DNA of 64,000 nucleotides from contig OZ059899.1 of assembly GCA_964057225.1 (NCBI GenBank), forward strand, positions 744,001 to 808,000, given 5' to 3'. Below are positions 14,101 to 28,700 of the stretch, one piece after another (position 1 is the stretch's first letter; each line of letters opens with the position of its first letter). This DNA is from Auanema rhodensis. Taxonomy: Eukaryota > Nematoda > Chromadorea > Rhabditida > Rhabditidae. Position numbers and translations under genes: made by a program. Under the pieces are notes generated by a model. That model was not told the origin of the DNA and searched no databases. It saw nothing but the letters and a program-made list of their open reading frames with translations.

Positions 14101-17100
14101 AATCAATATCAATAAAAATTTGTTCTTAGACTAATATGGACATGAGGAATCTAATTTTGAAAACCGCATCTTTTTATCTTTAACGTGAAGCGAGTTACAT
14201 ACCAAGTGCACATCACGTGTACATTTAATTAGCATAAATTAAAGTTCACGTAAATTTCAAAGTCATGGTTACCATGAACCAATATCAATAAAAATTTGTT
14301 TTTAGACTAATATGGACATGGGGAATCTAATTTTGAAAACCGCATCTCTTTATCTTTCACGTGAAGCGAGTTACATACCAAGTGCACATCACGTGTACAT
14401 TTAATTAGCATAAATTAAAGTTCACGTAAATTTCAAAGTCATGGTTACCATGAACCAATATCAATAAAAATTTGTTTTTAGACTAATATGGACATGGGGA
14501 ATCTAATTTTGAAAACCGCATCTCTTTATCTTTCACGTGAAGCGAGTTACATACCAAGTGCACATCACGTGTACATTTAATTAGCATAAATTAAAGCTCA
14601 CGTAAATTTCAAAGTCATGGTTACCATGAACCAATATCAATAAAAATTTGTTTTCAGACTAATATGGACATGGGGAATCTAATTTTGAAAACCGCATCTT
14701 TTTATCTTTCACGTGAAGCGAGTTACATACCAAGTGCGCATCACGTGTACATTTAATTAGCATAAATTAAAGCTCACGTAAATTTCAAAGTCATGGTTAC
14801 CATGCACGAATATCAATAAAAATTTGTTTTTAGACTAATATGGACATGGGGAATCTAATTTTGAAAACCGCATCTCTTTATCTTTCACGTGAGGCGAGTT
14901 ACATACCAAATGCACATCACGTGTACATTTAATTAGCATAAATTAAAGTTCACGTAAATTTCAAAGTCATGGTTACCATGCACCAATATCAATAAAAAAT
15001 TGTTTCTAGACTAATATGGACATGGGGAATCTAATTTTGGAAACCGCATCTCTTTATCTTTCACGTGAAGCGAGTTACATACCAAGTGCACATCACATGT
15101 ACATTTAATTAGCATAAATTAAAGTTCACGTAAATTTCAAAGTCATGGTTACCATGCACCAATATCAATAAAAATTTGGTTTTAGACTAATATGGACATG
15201 GGGAATCTAATTTTGAAAACCGCATCTCTTTATCTTTCACGTGAAGCGAGTTACATACCAAGTGCACATCACGTGTACATTTAATTAGAATAAATTAAAG
15301 TTCACGTAAATTTCAAAGTCATGGTTACCATGCACCAATATCAATAAAAATTTGTTTTTAGACTAATATGGACATGGGGAATCTAATTTTGAAAACCGCA
15401 TCTCTTTATCTCTCACGTGAAGCGAGTTACATACCAAGTGCACATCACGTGTACATTTAATTAGCATAAATTAAAGTTCACGTAAATTTCAAAGTCATGG
15501 TTACCATGCACCAATATCAATAAAAATTTGTTTTCAGACTAATATGGACATGGGGAATCTAATTTTGAAAACCGCATCTCTTTATCTTTCACGTGAAGCG
15601 AGTTACATACCATGTGCACATCACGTGTACATTTAATTAGCATGAATTAAAGTTCACGTAAATTTCAAAGTCATGGTTACCATGAACCAATATCAATAAA
15701 AATTTGTTTTTAGACTATTATGGACATGGGGAATCTAATTTTGAGAACCGCATCTCTTTATCTTTCACGTGAAGCGAGTTACATACCATGTGCACATTAC
15801 GTGTACATTAAATTAGCATAAATTAAAGTTCACGTAAATTTCAAAGTCATGGTTACCATGCACCAATATCAATAAAAATTTGTTTTTAGACTAATATGGA
15901 CATGGGAAATTTAATTTTGAAAACCGCATCTCTTTATCTTTCACGTGAAGCGAGTTACATACCATGTGCACATCACGTGTACATTTAATTAGCATGAATT
16001 AAAGTTCACGTAAATTTCAAAGTCATGGTTACCATGAACCAATATCAATAAAAATTTGTTTTTAGACTAATATGGACATGGGGAATCTAATTTTGAAAAC
16101 CGCATCTTTTTATCTTTCACGTGAAGCGAGTTACATACCAAGTGCACATCACGTGTACATTTAATTAGCATAAATTAAAGTTCACGTAAATTTCAAAGTC
16201 ATGGTTACCATGAACCAATATCAATAAAAATTTGTTTTTAGACTAATATGGACATGAAGAATCTAATTTCGAAAACCGCATCTCTTTATCTTTCACGTGA
16301 AGCGAGTTACATACCATGTGCACATCACGTGTACATTTAATTAGCATGAATTAAAGTTCACGTAAATTTCAAAGTCATGGTTACCATGAACCAATATCAA
16401 TAAAAATTTGTTTTTAGACTAATATGGACATGGGGAATCTAATTTTGAAAACCGCATCTCTTTATCTTTCACGTGAAGCGAGTTGCATACCAAGTGCACA
16501 TCACGTGTACATTTAATTAGCATAAATTAAAGTTCACGTAAATTTCAAAGTCATGGTTACCATGAACCAATATCAATAAAAATTTGTTTTTAGACTAATA
16601 TGGACATGGGGAATCTAATTTTGAAAACCGCATCTCTTTATCTTTTACGTGAAGCGAGTTACATACCATGTGCACATCACGTGTACATTTAATTAGCATG
16701 AATTAAAGTTCACGTAAATTTCAAAGTCATGGTTACCATGAACCAATATCAATAAAAATTTGTTTTTAGACTAATATGGACATGGGGAATCTAATTTTGA
16801 AAACCGCATCTCTTTATCTTTCACGTGAAGCGAGTTACATACCATGTGCACATCACGTGTACATTTAATTAGCATGAATTAAAGTTCACGTAAATTTCAA
16901 AGTCATGGTTACCATGAACCAATATCAATAAAAATTTGTTTTCAGACTAATATGGACATGGGGAATCTAATTTTGAAAACCGCATCTCTTTATCTTTCAC
17001 GTGAAGCGAGTTACATACCAAGTGCACATCACGTGTACATTTAATTAGCATAAATTAAAGCTCACGTAAATTTCAAAGTCATGGTTACCATGAATCAATA

Positions 17101-18365
17101 TCAATAAAAATTTGTTCTTAGACTAATATGGACATGAGGAATCTAATTTTGAAAACCGCATCTTTTTATCTTTAACGTGAAGCGAGTTACATACCAAGTG
17201 CACATCACGTGTACATTTAATTAGCATAAATTAAAGTTCACGTAAATTTCAAAGTCATGGTTACCATGAACCAATATCAATAAAAATTTGTTTTTAGACT
17301 AATATGGACATGGGGAATCTAATTTTGGAAACCGCATCTCTTTATCTTTCACGTGAAGCGAGTTACATACCAAGTGCACATCACGTGTACATTTAATTAG
17401 CATAAATTAAAGTTCACGTAAATTTCAAAGTCATGGTTACCATGAATCAATATCAATAAAAATTTGTTCTTAGACTAATATGGACATGAGGAATCTAATT
17501 TTGAAAACCGCATCTTTTTATCTTTAACGTGAAGCGAGTTACATACCAAGTGCACATCACGTGTACATTTAATTAGCATAAATTAAAGTTCACGTAAATT
17601 TCAAAGTCATGGTTACCATGAACCAATATCAATAAAAATTTGTTTTTAGACTAATATGGACATGGGGAATCTAATTTTGAAAACCGCATCTCTTTATCTT
17701 TCACGTGAAGCGAGTTACATACCATGTGCACATCACGTGTACATTTAATTAGCATGAATTAAAGTTCACGTAAATTTCAAAGTCATGGTTACCATGAACC
17801 AATATCAATAAAAATTTGTTTTTAGACTAATATGGACATGGGGAATCTAATTTTGAAAACCGCATCTCTTTATCTTTCACGTGAAGCGAGTTGCATACCA
17901 AGTGCACATCACGTGTACATTTAATTAGCATAAATTAAAGTTCACGTAAATTTCAAAGTCATGGTTACCATGAACCAATATCAATAAAAATTTGTTTTTA
18001 GACTAATATGGACATGGGGAATCTAATTTTGAAAACCGCATCTCTTTATCTTTTACGTGAAGCGAGTTACATACCATGTGCACATCACGTGTACATTTAA
18101 TTAGCATGAATTAAAGTTCACGTAAATTTCAAAGTCATGGTTACCATGAACCAATATCAATAAAAATTTGTTTTTAGACTAATATGGACATGGGGAATCT
18201 AATTTTGAAAACCGCATCTCTTTATCTTTCACGTGAAGCGAGTTACATACCATGTGCACATCACGTGTACATTTAATTAGCATGAATTAAAGTTCACGTA
18301 AATTTCAAAGTCATGGTTACCATGAACCAATATCAATAAAAATTTGTTTTCAGACTAATATGGAC
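11150..18365 (+). repeat. 41-monomer block, copy 1 (7,216 bp)
   Basis: Rare markers recur exactly 7,216 bases (41 × 176) later. The cacc/agcctaat unit is at 11461 and 18677; the GGGTACC marker is at 12507 and 19723; accaaatgcac after gaggcgag is at 12781 and 19997; catgggaaatttaat is at 15901 and 23117; catgaagaat is at 16253 and 23469. The left breakpoint lies between about 11,131 and 11,175, because ttttcagac at 18,347 replaces tttttagac at 11,131 while the following catcttttta matches. The block contains its own partial internal duplication: the accaaatgcac unit recurs 12 monomers later at 14893, and agttgcatac recurs 8 monomers apart near 16,484 and 17,892. Confidence 0.85.
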
Positions 18366-21300
18366 ATGGGGAATCTAATTTTGAAAACCGCATCTTTTTA
18401 TCTTTCACGTGAAGCGAGTTACATACCAAGTGCACATCACGTGTACATTTAATTAGCATAAATTAAAGTTCACGTAAATTTCAAAGTCATGGTTACCATG
18501 AACCAATATCAATAAAAATTTGTTTTTAGACTAATATGGACATGGGGAATCTAATTTTGAAAACCGCATCTCTTTATCTTTCACGTGAAGCGAGTTACAT
18601 ACCAAGTGCACATCACGTGTACATTTAATTAGCATAAATTAAAGCTCACGTAAATTTCAAAGTCATGGTTACCATGCACCAATATCAATAAAAATTTGTT
18701 TTTAGCCTAATATGGACATGGGGAATCTAATTTTGAAAACCGCATCTTTTTATCTTTCACGTGAAGCGAGTTACATACCAAGTGCACATCACGTGTACAT
18801 TTAATTAGCATAAATTAAAGTTCACGTAAATTTCAAAGTCATGGTTACCATGCACGAATATCAATAAAAATTTGTTTTTAGCCTAATATGGACATGGGGA
18901 ATCTAATTTTGAAAACCGCATCTCTTTATCTTTCACGTGAAGCGAGTTACATACCAAGTGCACATCACGTGTACATTTAATTAGCATAAATTAAAGCTCA
19001 CGTAAATTTCAAAGTCATGGTTACCATGAACCAATATCAATAAAAATTTGTTTTTAGACTAATATGGACATGGGGAATCTAATTTTGAAAACCGCATCTC
19101 TTTATCTTTCACGTGAGGCGAGTTACATACCAAGTGCACATCACGTGTACATTTAATTAGCATAAATTAAAGTTCACGTAAATTTCAAAGTCATGGTTAC
19201 CATGAACCAATATCAATAAAAATTTGTTTTTAGACTAATATGGACATGGGGAATCTAATTTTGAAAACCGCATCTCTTTATCTTTCACGTGAAGCGAGTT
19301 ACATACCAAGTGCACATCACGTGTACATTTAATTAGCATAAATTAAAGTTCACGTAAATTTCAAAGTCATGGTTACCATGCACGAATATCAATAAAAATT
19401 TGTTTTTAGCCTAATATGGACATGGGGAATCTAATTTTGAAAACCGCATCTCTTTATCTTTCACGTGAAGCGAGTTACATACCAAGTGCACATCACGTGT
19501 ACATTTAATTAGCATAAATTAAAGTTCACGTAAATTTCAAAGTCATGGTTACCATGAATCAATATCAATAAAAATTTGTTCTTAGACTAATATGGACATG
19601 AGGAATCTAATTTTGAAAACCGCATCTCTTTATCTTTCACGTGAAGCGAGTTACATACCAAGTGCACATCACGTGTACATTTAATTAGCATAACTTAAAG
19701 TTCACGTAAATTTCAAAGTCATGGGTACCATGAACCAATATCAATAAAAATTTGTTTTTAGACTAATATGGACATGGGGAATCTAATTTTGAAAACCGCA
19801 TCTTTTTATCTTTCACGTGAAGCGAGTTACATACCAAGTGCACATCACGTGTACATTTAATTAGCATAAATTAAAGCTCACGTAAATTTCAAAGTCATGG
19901 TTACCATGCACGAATATCAATAAAAATTTGTTTTTAGACTAATATGGACATGGGGAATCTAATTTTGAAAACCGCATCTCTTTATCTTTCACGTGAGGCG
20001 AGTTACATACCAAATGCACATCACGTGTACATTTAATTAGCATAAATTAAAATTCACGTAAATTTCAAAGTCATGGTTACCATGCACCAATATCAATAAA
20101 AAATTGTTTCTAGACTAATATGGACATGGGGAATCTAATTTTGGAAACCGCATCTCTTTATCTTTCACGTGAAGCGAGTTACATACCAAGTGCACATCAC
20201 ATGTACATTTAATTAGCATAAATTAAAGTTCACGTAAATTTCAAAGTCATGGTTACCATGCACCAATATCAATAAAAATTTGTTTTTAGACTAATATGGA
20301 CATGGGGAATCTAATTTTGAAAACCGCATCTCTTTATCTTTCACGTGAAACGAGTTACATACCAAGTGCACATCACGTGTACATTTAATTAGAATAAATT
20401 AAAGTTCACGTAAATTTCAAAGTCATGGTTACCATGCACCAATATCAATAAAAATTTGTTTTTAGACTAATATGGACATGGGGAATCTAATTTTGAAAAC
20501 CGCATCTCTTTATCTCTCACGTGAAGCGAGTTACATACCAAGTGCACATCACGTGTACATTTAATTAGCATAAATTAAAGTTCACGTAAATTTCAAAGTC
20601 ATGGTTACCATGCACCAATATCAATAAAAATTTGTTTTCAGACTAATATGGACATGGGGAATCTAATTTTGAAAACCGCATCTCTTTATCTTTCACGTGA
20701 AGCGAGTTACATACCATGTGCACATCACGTGTACATTTAATTAGCATGAATTAAAGTTCACGTAAATTTCAAAGTCATGGTTACCATGAACCAATATCAA
20801 TAAAAATTTGTTTTTAGACTATTATGGACATGGGGAATCTAATTTTGAGAACCGCATCTCTTTATCTTTCACGTGAAGCGAGTTACATACCATGTGCACA
20901 TTACGTGTACATTAAATTAGCATAAATTAAAGTTCACGTAAATTTCAAAGTCATGGTTACCATGAATCAATATCAATAACAATTTGTTCTTAGACTAATA
21001 TGGACATGAGGAATCTAATTTTGAAAACCGCATCTTTTTATCTTTAACGTGAAGCGAGTTACATACCAAGTGCACATCACGTGTACATTTAATTAGCATA
21101 AATTAAAGTTCACGTAAATTTCAAAGTCATGGTTACCATGAACCAATATCAATAAAAATTTGTTTTTAGACTAATATGGACATGGGGAATCTAATTTTGA
21201 AAACCGCATCTCTTTATCTTTCACGTGAAGCGAGTTACATACCAAGTGCACATCACGTGTACATTTAATTAGCATAAATTAAAGTTCACGTAAATTTCAA

Positions 21301-24300
21301 AGTCATGGTTACCATGAATCAATATCAATAAAAATTTGTTCTTAGACTAATATGGACATGAGGAATCTAATTTTGAAAACCGCATCTTTTTATCTTTAAC
21401 GTGAAGCGAGTTACATACCAAGTGCACATCACGTGTACATTTAATTAGCATAAATTAAAGTTCACGTAAATTTCAAAGTCATGGTTACCATGAACCAATA
21501 TCAATAAAAATTTGTTTTTAGACTAATATGGACATGGGGAATCTAATTTTGAAAACCGCATCTCTTTATCTTTCACGTGAAGCGAGTTACATACCAAGTG
21601 CACATCACGTGTACATTTAATTAGCATAAATTAAAGTTCACGTAAATTTCAAAGTCATGGTTACCATGAACCAATATCAATAAAAATTTGTTTTTAGACT
21701 AATATGGACATGGGGAATCTAATTTTGAAAACCGCATCTCTTTATCTTTCACGTGAAGCGAGTTACATACCAAGTGCACATCACGTGTACATTTAATTAG
21801 CATAAATTAAAGCTCACGTAAATTTCAAAGTCATGGTTACCATGAACCAATATCAATAAAAATTTGTTTTCAGACTAATATGGACATGGGGAATCTAATT
21901 TTGAAAACCGCATCTTTTTATCTTTCACGTGAAGCGAGTTACATACCAAGTGCGCATCACGTGTACATTTAATTAGCATAAATTAAAGCTCACGTAAATT
22001 TCAAAGTCATGGTTACCATGCACGAATATCAATAAAAATTTGTTTTTAGACTAATATGGACATGGGGAATCTAATTTTGAAAACCGCATCTCTTTATCTT
22101 TCACGTGAGGCGAGTTACATACCAAATGCACATCACGTGTACATTTAATTAGCATAAATTAAAGTTCACGTAAATTTCAAAGTCATGGTTACCATGCACC
22201 AATATCAATAAAAAATTGTTTCTAGACTAATATGGACATGGGGAATCTAATTTTGGAAACCGCATCTCTTTATCTTTCACGTGAAGCGAGTTACATACCA
22301 AGTGCACATCACATGTACATTTAATTAGCATAAATTAAAGTTCACGTAAATTTCAAAGTCATGGTTACCATGCACCAATATCAATAAAAATTTGGTTTTA
22401 GACTAATATGGACATGGGGAATCTAATTTTGAAAACCGCATCTCTTTATCTTTCACGTGAAGCGAGTTACATACCAAGTGCACATCACGTGTACATTTAA
22501 TTAGAATAAATTAAAGTTCACGTAAATTTCAAAGTCATGGTTACCATGCACCAATATCAATAAAAATTTGTTTTTAGACTAATATGGACATGGGGAATCT
22601 AATTTTGAAAACCGCATCTCTTTATCTCTCACGTGAAGCGAGTTACATACCAAGTGCACATCACGTGTACATTTAATTAGCATAAATTAAAGTTCACGTA
22701 AATTTCAAAGTCATGGTTACCATGCACCAATATCAATAAAAATTTGTTTTCAGACTAATATGGACATGGGGAATCTAATTTTGAAAACCGCATCTCTTTA
22801 TCTTTCACGTGAAGCGAGTTACATACCATGTGCACATCACGTGTACATTTAATTAGCATGAATTAAAGTTCACGTAAATTTCAAAGTCATGGTTACCATG
22901 AACCAATATCAATAAAAATTTGTTTTTAGACTATTATGGACATGGGGAATCTAATTTTGAGAACCGCATCTCTTTATCTTTCACGTGAAGCGAGTTACAT
23001 ACCATGTGCACATTACGTGTACATTAAATTAGCATAAATTAAAGTTCACGTAAATTTCAAAGTCATGGTTACCATGCACCAATATCAATAAAAATTTGTT
23101 TTTAGACTAATATGGACATGGGAAATTTAATTTTGAAAACCGCATCTCTTTATCTTTCACGTGAAGCGAGTTACATACCATGTGCACATCACGTGTACAT
23201 TTAATTAGCATGAATTAAAGTTCACGTAAATTTCAAAGTCATGGTTACCATGAACCAATATCAATAAAAATTTGTTTTTAGACTAATATGGACATGGGGA
23301 ATCTAATTTTGAAAACCGCATCTTTTTATCTTTCACGTGAAGCGAGTTACATACCAAGTGCACATCACGTGTACATTTAATTAGCATAAATTAAAGTTCA
23401 CGTAAATTTCAAAGTCATGGTTACCATGAACCAATATCAATAAAAATTTGTTTTTAGACTAATATGGACATGAAGAATCTAATTTCGAAAACCGCATCTC
23501 TTTATCTTTCACGTGAAGCGAGTTACATACCATGTGCACATCACGTGTACATTTAATTAGCATGAATTAAAGTTCACGTAAATTTCAAAGTCATGGTTAC
23601 CATGAACCAATATCAATAAAAATTTGTTTTTAGACTAATATGGACATGGGGAATCTAATTTTGAAAACCGCATCTCTTTATCTTTCACGTGAAGCGAGTT
23701 GCATACCAAGTGCACATCACGTGTACATTTAATTAGCATAAATTAAAGTTCACGTAAATTTCAAAGTCATGGTTACCATGAACCAATATCAATAAAAATT
23801 TGTTTTTAGACTAATATGGACATGGGGAATCTAATTTTGAAAACCGCATCTCTTTATCTTTTACGTGAAGCGAGTTACATACCATGTGCACATCACGTGT
23901 ACATTTAATTAGCATGAATTAAAGTTCACGTAAATTTCAAAGTCATGGTTACCATGAACCAATATCAATAAAAATTTGTTTTTAGACTAATATGGACATG
24001 GGGAATCTAATTTTGAAAACCGCATCTCTTTATCTTTCACGTGAAGCGAGTTACATACCATGTGCACATCACGTGTACATTTAATTAGCATGAATTAAAG
24101 TTCACGTAAATTTCAAAGTCATGGTTACCATGAACCAATATCAATAAAAATTTGTTTTCAGACTAATATGGACATGGGGAATCTAATTTTGAAAACCGCA
24201 TCTCTTTATCTTTCACGTGAAGCGAGTTACATACCAAGTGCACATCACGTGTACATTTAATTAGCATAAATTAAAGCTCACGTAAATTTCAAAGTCATGG

Positions 24301-25750
24301 TTACCATGAATCAATATCAATAAAAATTTGTTCTTAGACTAATATGGACATGAGGAATCTAATTTTGAAAACCGCATCTTTTTATCTTTAACGTGAAGCG
24401 AGTTACATACCAAGTGCACATCACGTGTACATTTAATTAGCATAAATTAAAGTTCACGTAAATTTCAAAGTCATGGTTACCATGAATCAATATCAATAAA
24501 AATTTGTTCTTAGACTAATATGGACATGAGGAATCTAATTTTGAAAACCGCATCTTTTTATCTTTAACGTGAAGCGAGTTACATACCAAGTGCACATCAC
24601 GTGTACATTTAATTAGCATGAATTAAAGTTCACGTAAATTTCAAAGTCATGGTTACCATGAACCAATATCAATAAAAATTTGTTTTTAGACTAATATGGA
24701 CATGGGGAATCTAATTTTGAAAACCGCATCTCTTTATCTTTCACGTGAAGCGAGTTGCATACCAAGTGCACATCACGTGTACATTTAATTAGCATAAATT
24801 AAAGTTCACGTAAATTTCAAAGTCATGGTTACCATGAACCAATATCAATAAAAATTTGTTCTTAGACTAATATGGACATGAGGAATCTAATTTTGAAAAC
24901 CGCATCTTTTTATCTTTAACGTGAAGCGAGTTACATACCAAGTGCACATCACGTGTACATTTAATTAGCATAAATTAAAGTTCACGTAAATTTCAAAGTC
25001 ATGGTTACCATGAACCAATATCAATAAAAATTTGTTTTTAGACTAATATGGACATGGGGAATCTAATTTTGAAAACCGCATCTCTTTATCTTTCACGTGA
25101 AGCGAGTTACATACCATGTGCACATCACGTGTACATTTAATTAGCATGAATTAAAGTTCACGTAAATTTCAAAGTCATGGTTACCATGAACCAATATCAA
25201 TAAAAATTTGTTTTTAGACTAATATGGACATGGGGAATCTAATTTTGAAAACCGCATCTCTTTATCTTTCACGTGAAGCGAGTTGCATACCAAGTGCACA
25301 TCACGTGTACATTTAATTAGCATAAATTAAAGTTCACGTAAATTTCAAAGTCATGGTTACCATGAACCAATATCAATAAAAATTTGTTTTTAGACTAATA
25401 TGGACATGGGGAATCTAATTTTGAAAACCGCATCTCTTTATCTTTTACGTGAAGCGAGTTACATACCATGTGCACATCACGTGTACATTTAATTAGCATG
25501 AATTAAAGTTCACGTAAATTTCAAAGTCATGGTTACCATGAACCAATATCAATAAAAATTTGTTTTTAGACTAATATGGACATGGGGAATCTAATTTTGA
25601 AAACCGCATCTCTTTATCTTTCACGTGAAGCGAGTTACATACCATGTGCACATCACGTGTACATTTAATTAGCATGAATTAAAGTTCACGTAAATTTCAA
25701 AGTCATGGTTACCATGAACCAATATCAATAAAAATTTGTTTTCAGACTAA
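18366..25750 (+). repeat. 41-42-monomer block, copy 2
   Basis: This head-to-tail copy follows copy 1 directly. It matches marker for marker up to about 24.4 kb, then differs by gain and loss of a few whole monomers: the agttgcatac marker occurs at about 23,699, 24,755 and 25,284. Its terminal ttttcagac marker at 25743 lies 42 monomers after the equivalent at 18351, so copy 2 is net one monomer longer. All changes are in whole units. This is the pattern expected of unequal crossover or replication slippage in register. Confidence 0.8.
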
Positions 25751-28700
25751 TATGGACATGGGGAATCTAATTTTGAAAACCGCATCTCTTTATCTTTCAC
25801 GTGAAGCGAGTTACATACCAAGTGCACATCACGTGTACATTTAATTAGCATAAATTAAAGCTCACGTAAATTTCAAAGTCATGGTTACCATGAATCAATA
25901 TCAATAAAAATTTGTTCTTAGACTAATATGGACATGAGGAATCTAATTTTGAAAACCGCATCTTTTTATCTTTAACGTGAAGCGAGTTACATACCAAGTG
26001 CACATCACGTGTACATTTAATTAGCATAAATTAAAGTTCACGTAAATTTCAAAGTCATGGTTACCATGAACCAATATCAATAAAAATTTGTTTTTAGACT
26101 AATATGGACATGGGGAATCTAATTTTGAAAACCGCATCTCTTTATCTTTCACGTGAAGCGAGTTACATACCAAGTGCACATCACGTGTACATTTAATTAG
26201 CATAAATTAAAGTTCACGTAAATTTCAAAGTCATGGTTACCATGAATCAATATCAATAAAAATTTGTTCTTAGACTAATATGGACATGAGGAATCTAATT
26301 TTGAAAACCGCATCTTTTTATCTTTAACGTGAAGCGAGTTACATACCAAGTGCACATCACGTGTACATTTAATTAGCATAAATTAAAGTTCACGTAAATT
26401 TCAAAGTCATGGTTACCATGAACCAATATCAATAAAAATTTGTTTTTAGACTAATATGGACATGGGGAATCTAATTTTGAAAACCGCATCTCTTTATCTT
26501 TCACGTGAAGCGAGTTACATACCATGTGCACATCACGTGTACATTTAATTAGCATGAATTAAAGTTCACGTAAATTTCAAAGTCATGGTTACCATGAACC
26601 AATATCAATGAAAATTTGTTTTTAGACTAATATGGACATGGGGAATCTAATTTTGAAAACCGCATCTTTTTATCTTTAACGTGAAGCGAGTTACATACCA
26701 AGTGCACATCACGTGTACATTTAATTAGCATAAATTAAAGTTCACGTAAATTTCAAAGTCATGGTTACCATGAACCAATATCAATAAAAATTTGTTTTTA
26801 GACTAATATGGACATGGGGAATCTAATTTTGAAAACCGCATCTCTTTATCTTTCACGTGAAGCGAGTTACATACCAAGTGCACATCACGTGTACATTTAA
26901 TTAGCATAAATTAAAGTTCACGTAAATTTCAAAGTCATGGTTACCATGAATCAATATCAATAAAAATTTGTTCTTAGACTAATATGGACATGAGGAATCT
27001 AATTTTGAAAACCGCATCTTTTTATCTTTAACGTGAAGCGAGTTACATACCAAGTGCACATCACGTGTACATTTAATTAGCATAAATTAAAGTTCACGTA
27101 AATTTCAAAGTCATGGTTACCATGAACCAATATCAATAAAAATTTGTTTTTAGACTAATATGGACATGGGGAATCTAATTTTGAAAACCGCATCTCTTTA
27201 TCTTTCACGTGAAGCGAGTTACATACCATGTGCACATCACGTGTACATTTAATTAGCATGAATTAAAGTTCACGTAAATTTCAAAGTCATGGTTACCATG
27301 AACCAATATCAATGAAAATTTGTTTTTAGACTAATATGGACATGGGGAATCTAATTTTGAAAACCGCATCTCTTTATCTTTCACGTGAAGCGAGTTACAT
27401 ACCAAGTGCACATCACGTGTACATTTAATTAGCATAAATTAAAGTTCACGTAAATTTCAAAGTCATGGTTACCATGCACCAATATCAATAAAAATTTGTT
27501 TTTAGACTAATATGGACATGGGGAATCTAATTTTGAAAACCGCATCTCTTTATCTTTTACGTGAAGCGAGTTACAGACCAAGTGCACATCACGTGTACAT
27601 TTAATTAGCATAAATTAAAGTTCACGTAAATTTCAAAGTCATGGTTACCATGCACCAATATCAATAAAAATTTGTTTTTAGACTAATATGGACATGGGGA
27701 ATCTAATTTTGAAAACCGCATCTTTTTATCTTTAACGTGAAGCGAGTTACATACCAAGTGCACATCACGTGTACATTTAATTAGCATAAATTAAAGTTCA
27801 CGTAAATTTCAAAGTCATGGTTACCATGAACCAATATCAATAAAAATTTGTTTTTAGACTAATATGGACATGGGGAATCTAATTTTGAAAACCGCATCTC
27901 TTTATCTTTCACGTGAAGCGAGTTACATACCAAGTGCACATCACGTGTACATTTAATTAGCATAAATTAAAGTTCACGTAAATTTCAAAGTCATGGTTAC
28001 CATGCACCAATTTCAATAAAAATTTGTTTTTAGACTAATATGGACATGGGGAATCTAATTTTGAAAACCGCATCTCTTTATCTTTAACGTGAAGCGAGTT
28101 ACATACCAAGTGCACATCACGTGTACATTTAATTAGCATAAATTAAAGTTCACGTAAATTTCAAAGTCATGGTTACCATGAACCAATATCAATAAAAATT
28201 TGTTTTCAGACTAATATGGACATGGGGAATCTAATTTTGAAAACCGCATCTCTTTATCTTTCACGTGAAGCGAGTTACATACCATGTGCACATCACGTGT
28301 ACATTTAATTAGCATGAATTAAAGTTCACGTAAATTTCAAAGTCATGGTTACCATGAACCAATATCAATAAAAATTTGTTTTTAGACTAATATGGACATG
28401 GGTAATCTAATTTTGAAAACCGCATCTCTTTATCTTTCACGTGAAGCGAGTTACATACCAAGTTCACATCACGTGTACATTTAATTAGCATAAATTAAAG
28501 TTCACGTAAATTTCAAAGTCATGGTTACCATGCACCAATATCAATAAAAATTTGTTTTTAAACTAATATGGACATGGGGAATCTAATTTTGAAAACCGCA
28601 TCTCTTTATCTTTCACGTGAAGCGAGTTACATACCAAGTGCACATCACGTGTACATTTAATTAGCATAAATTAAAGTTCACGTAAATTTCAAAGTCATGG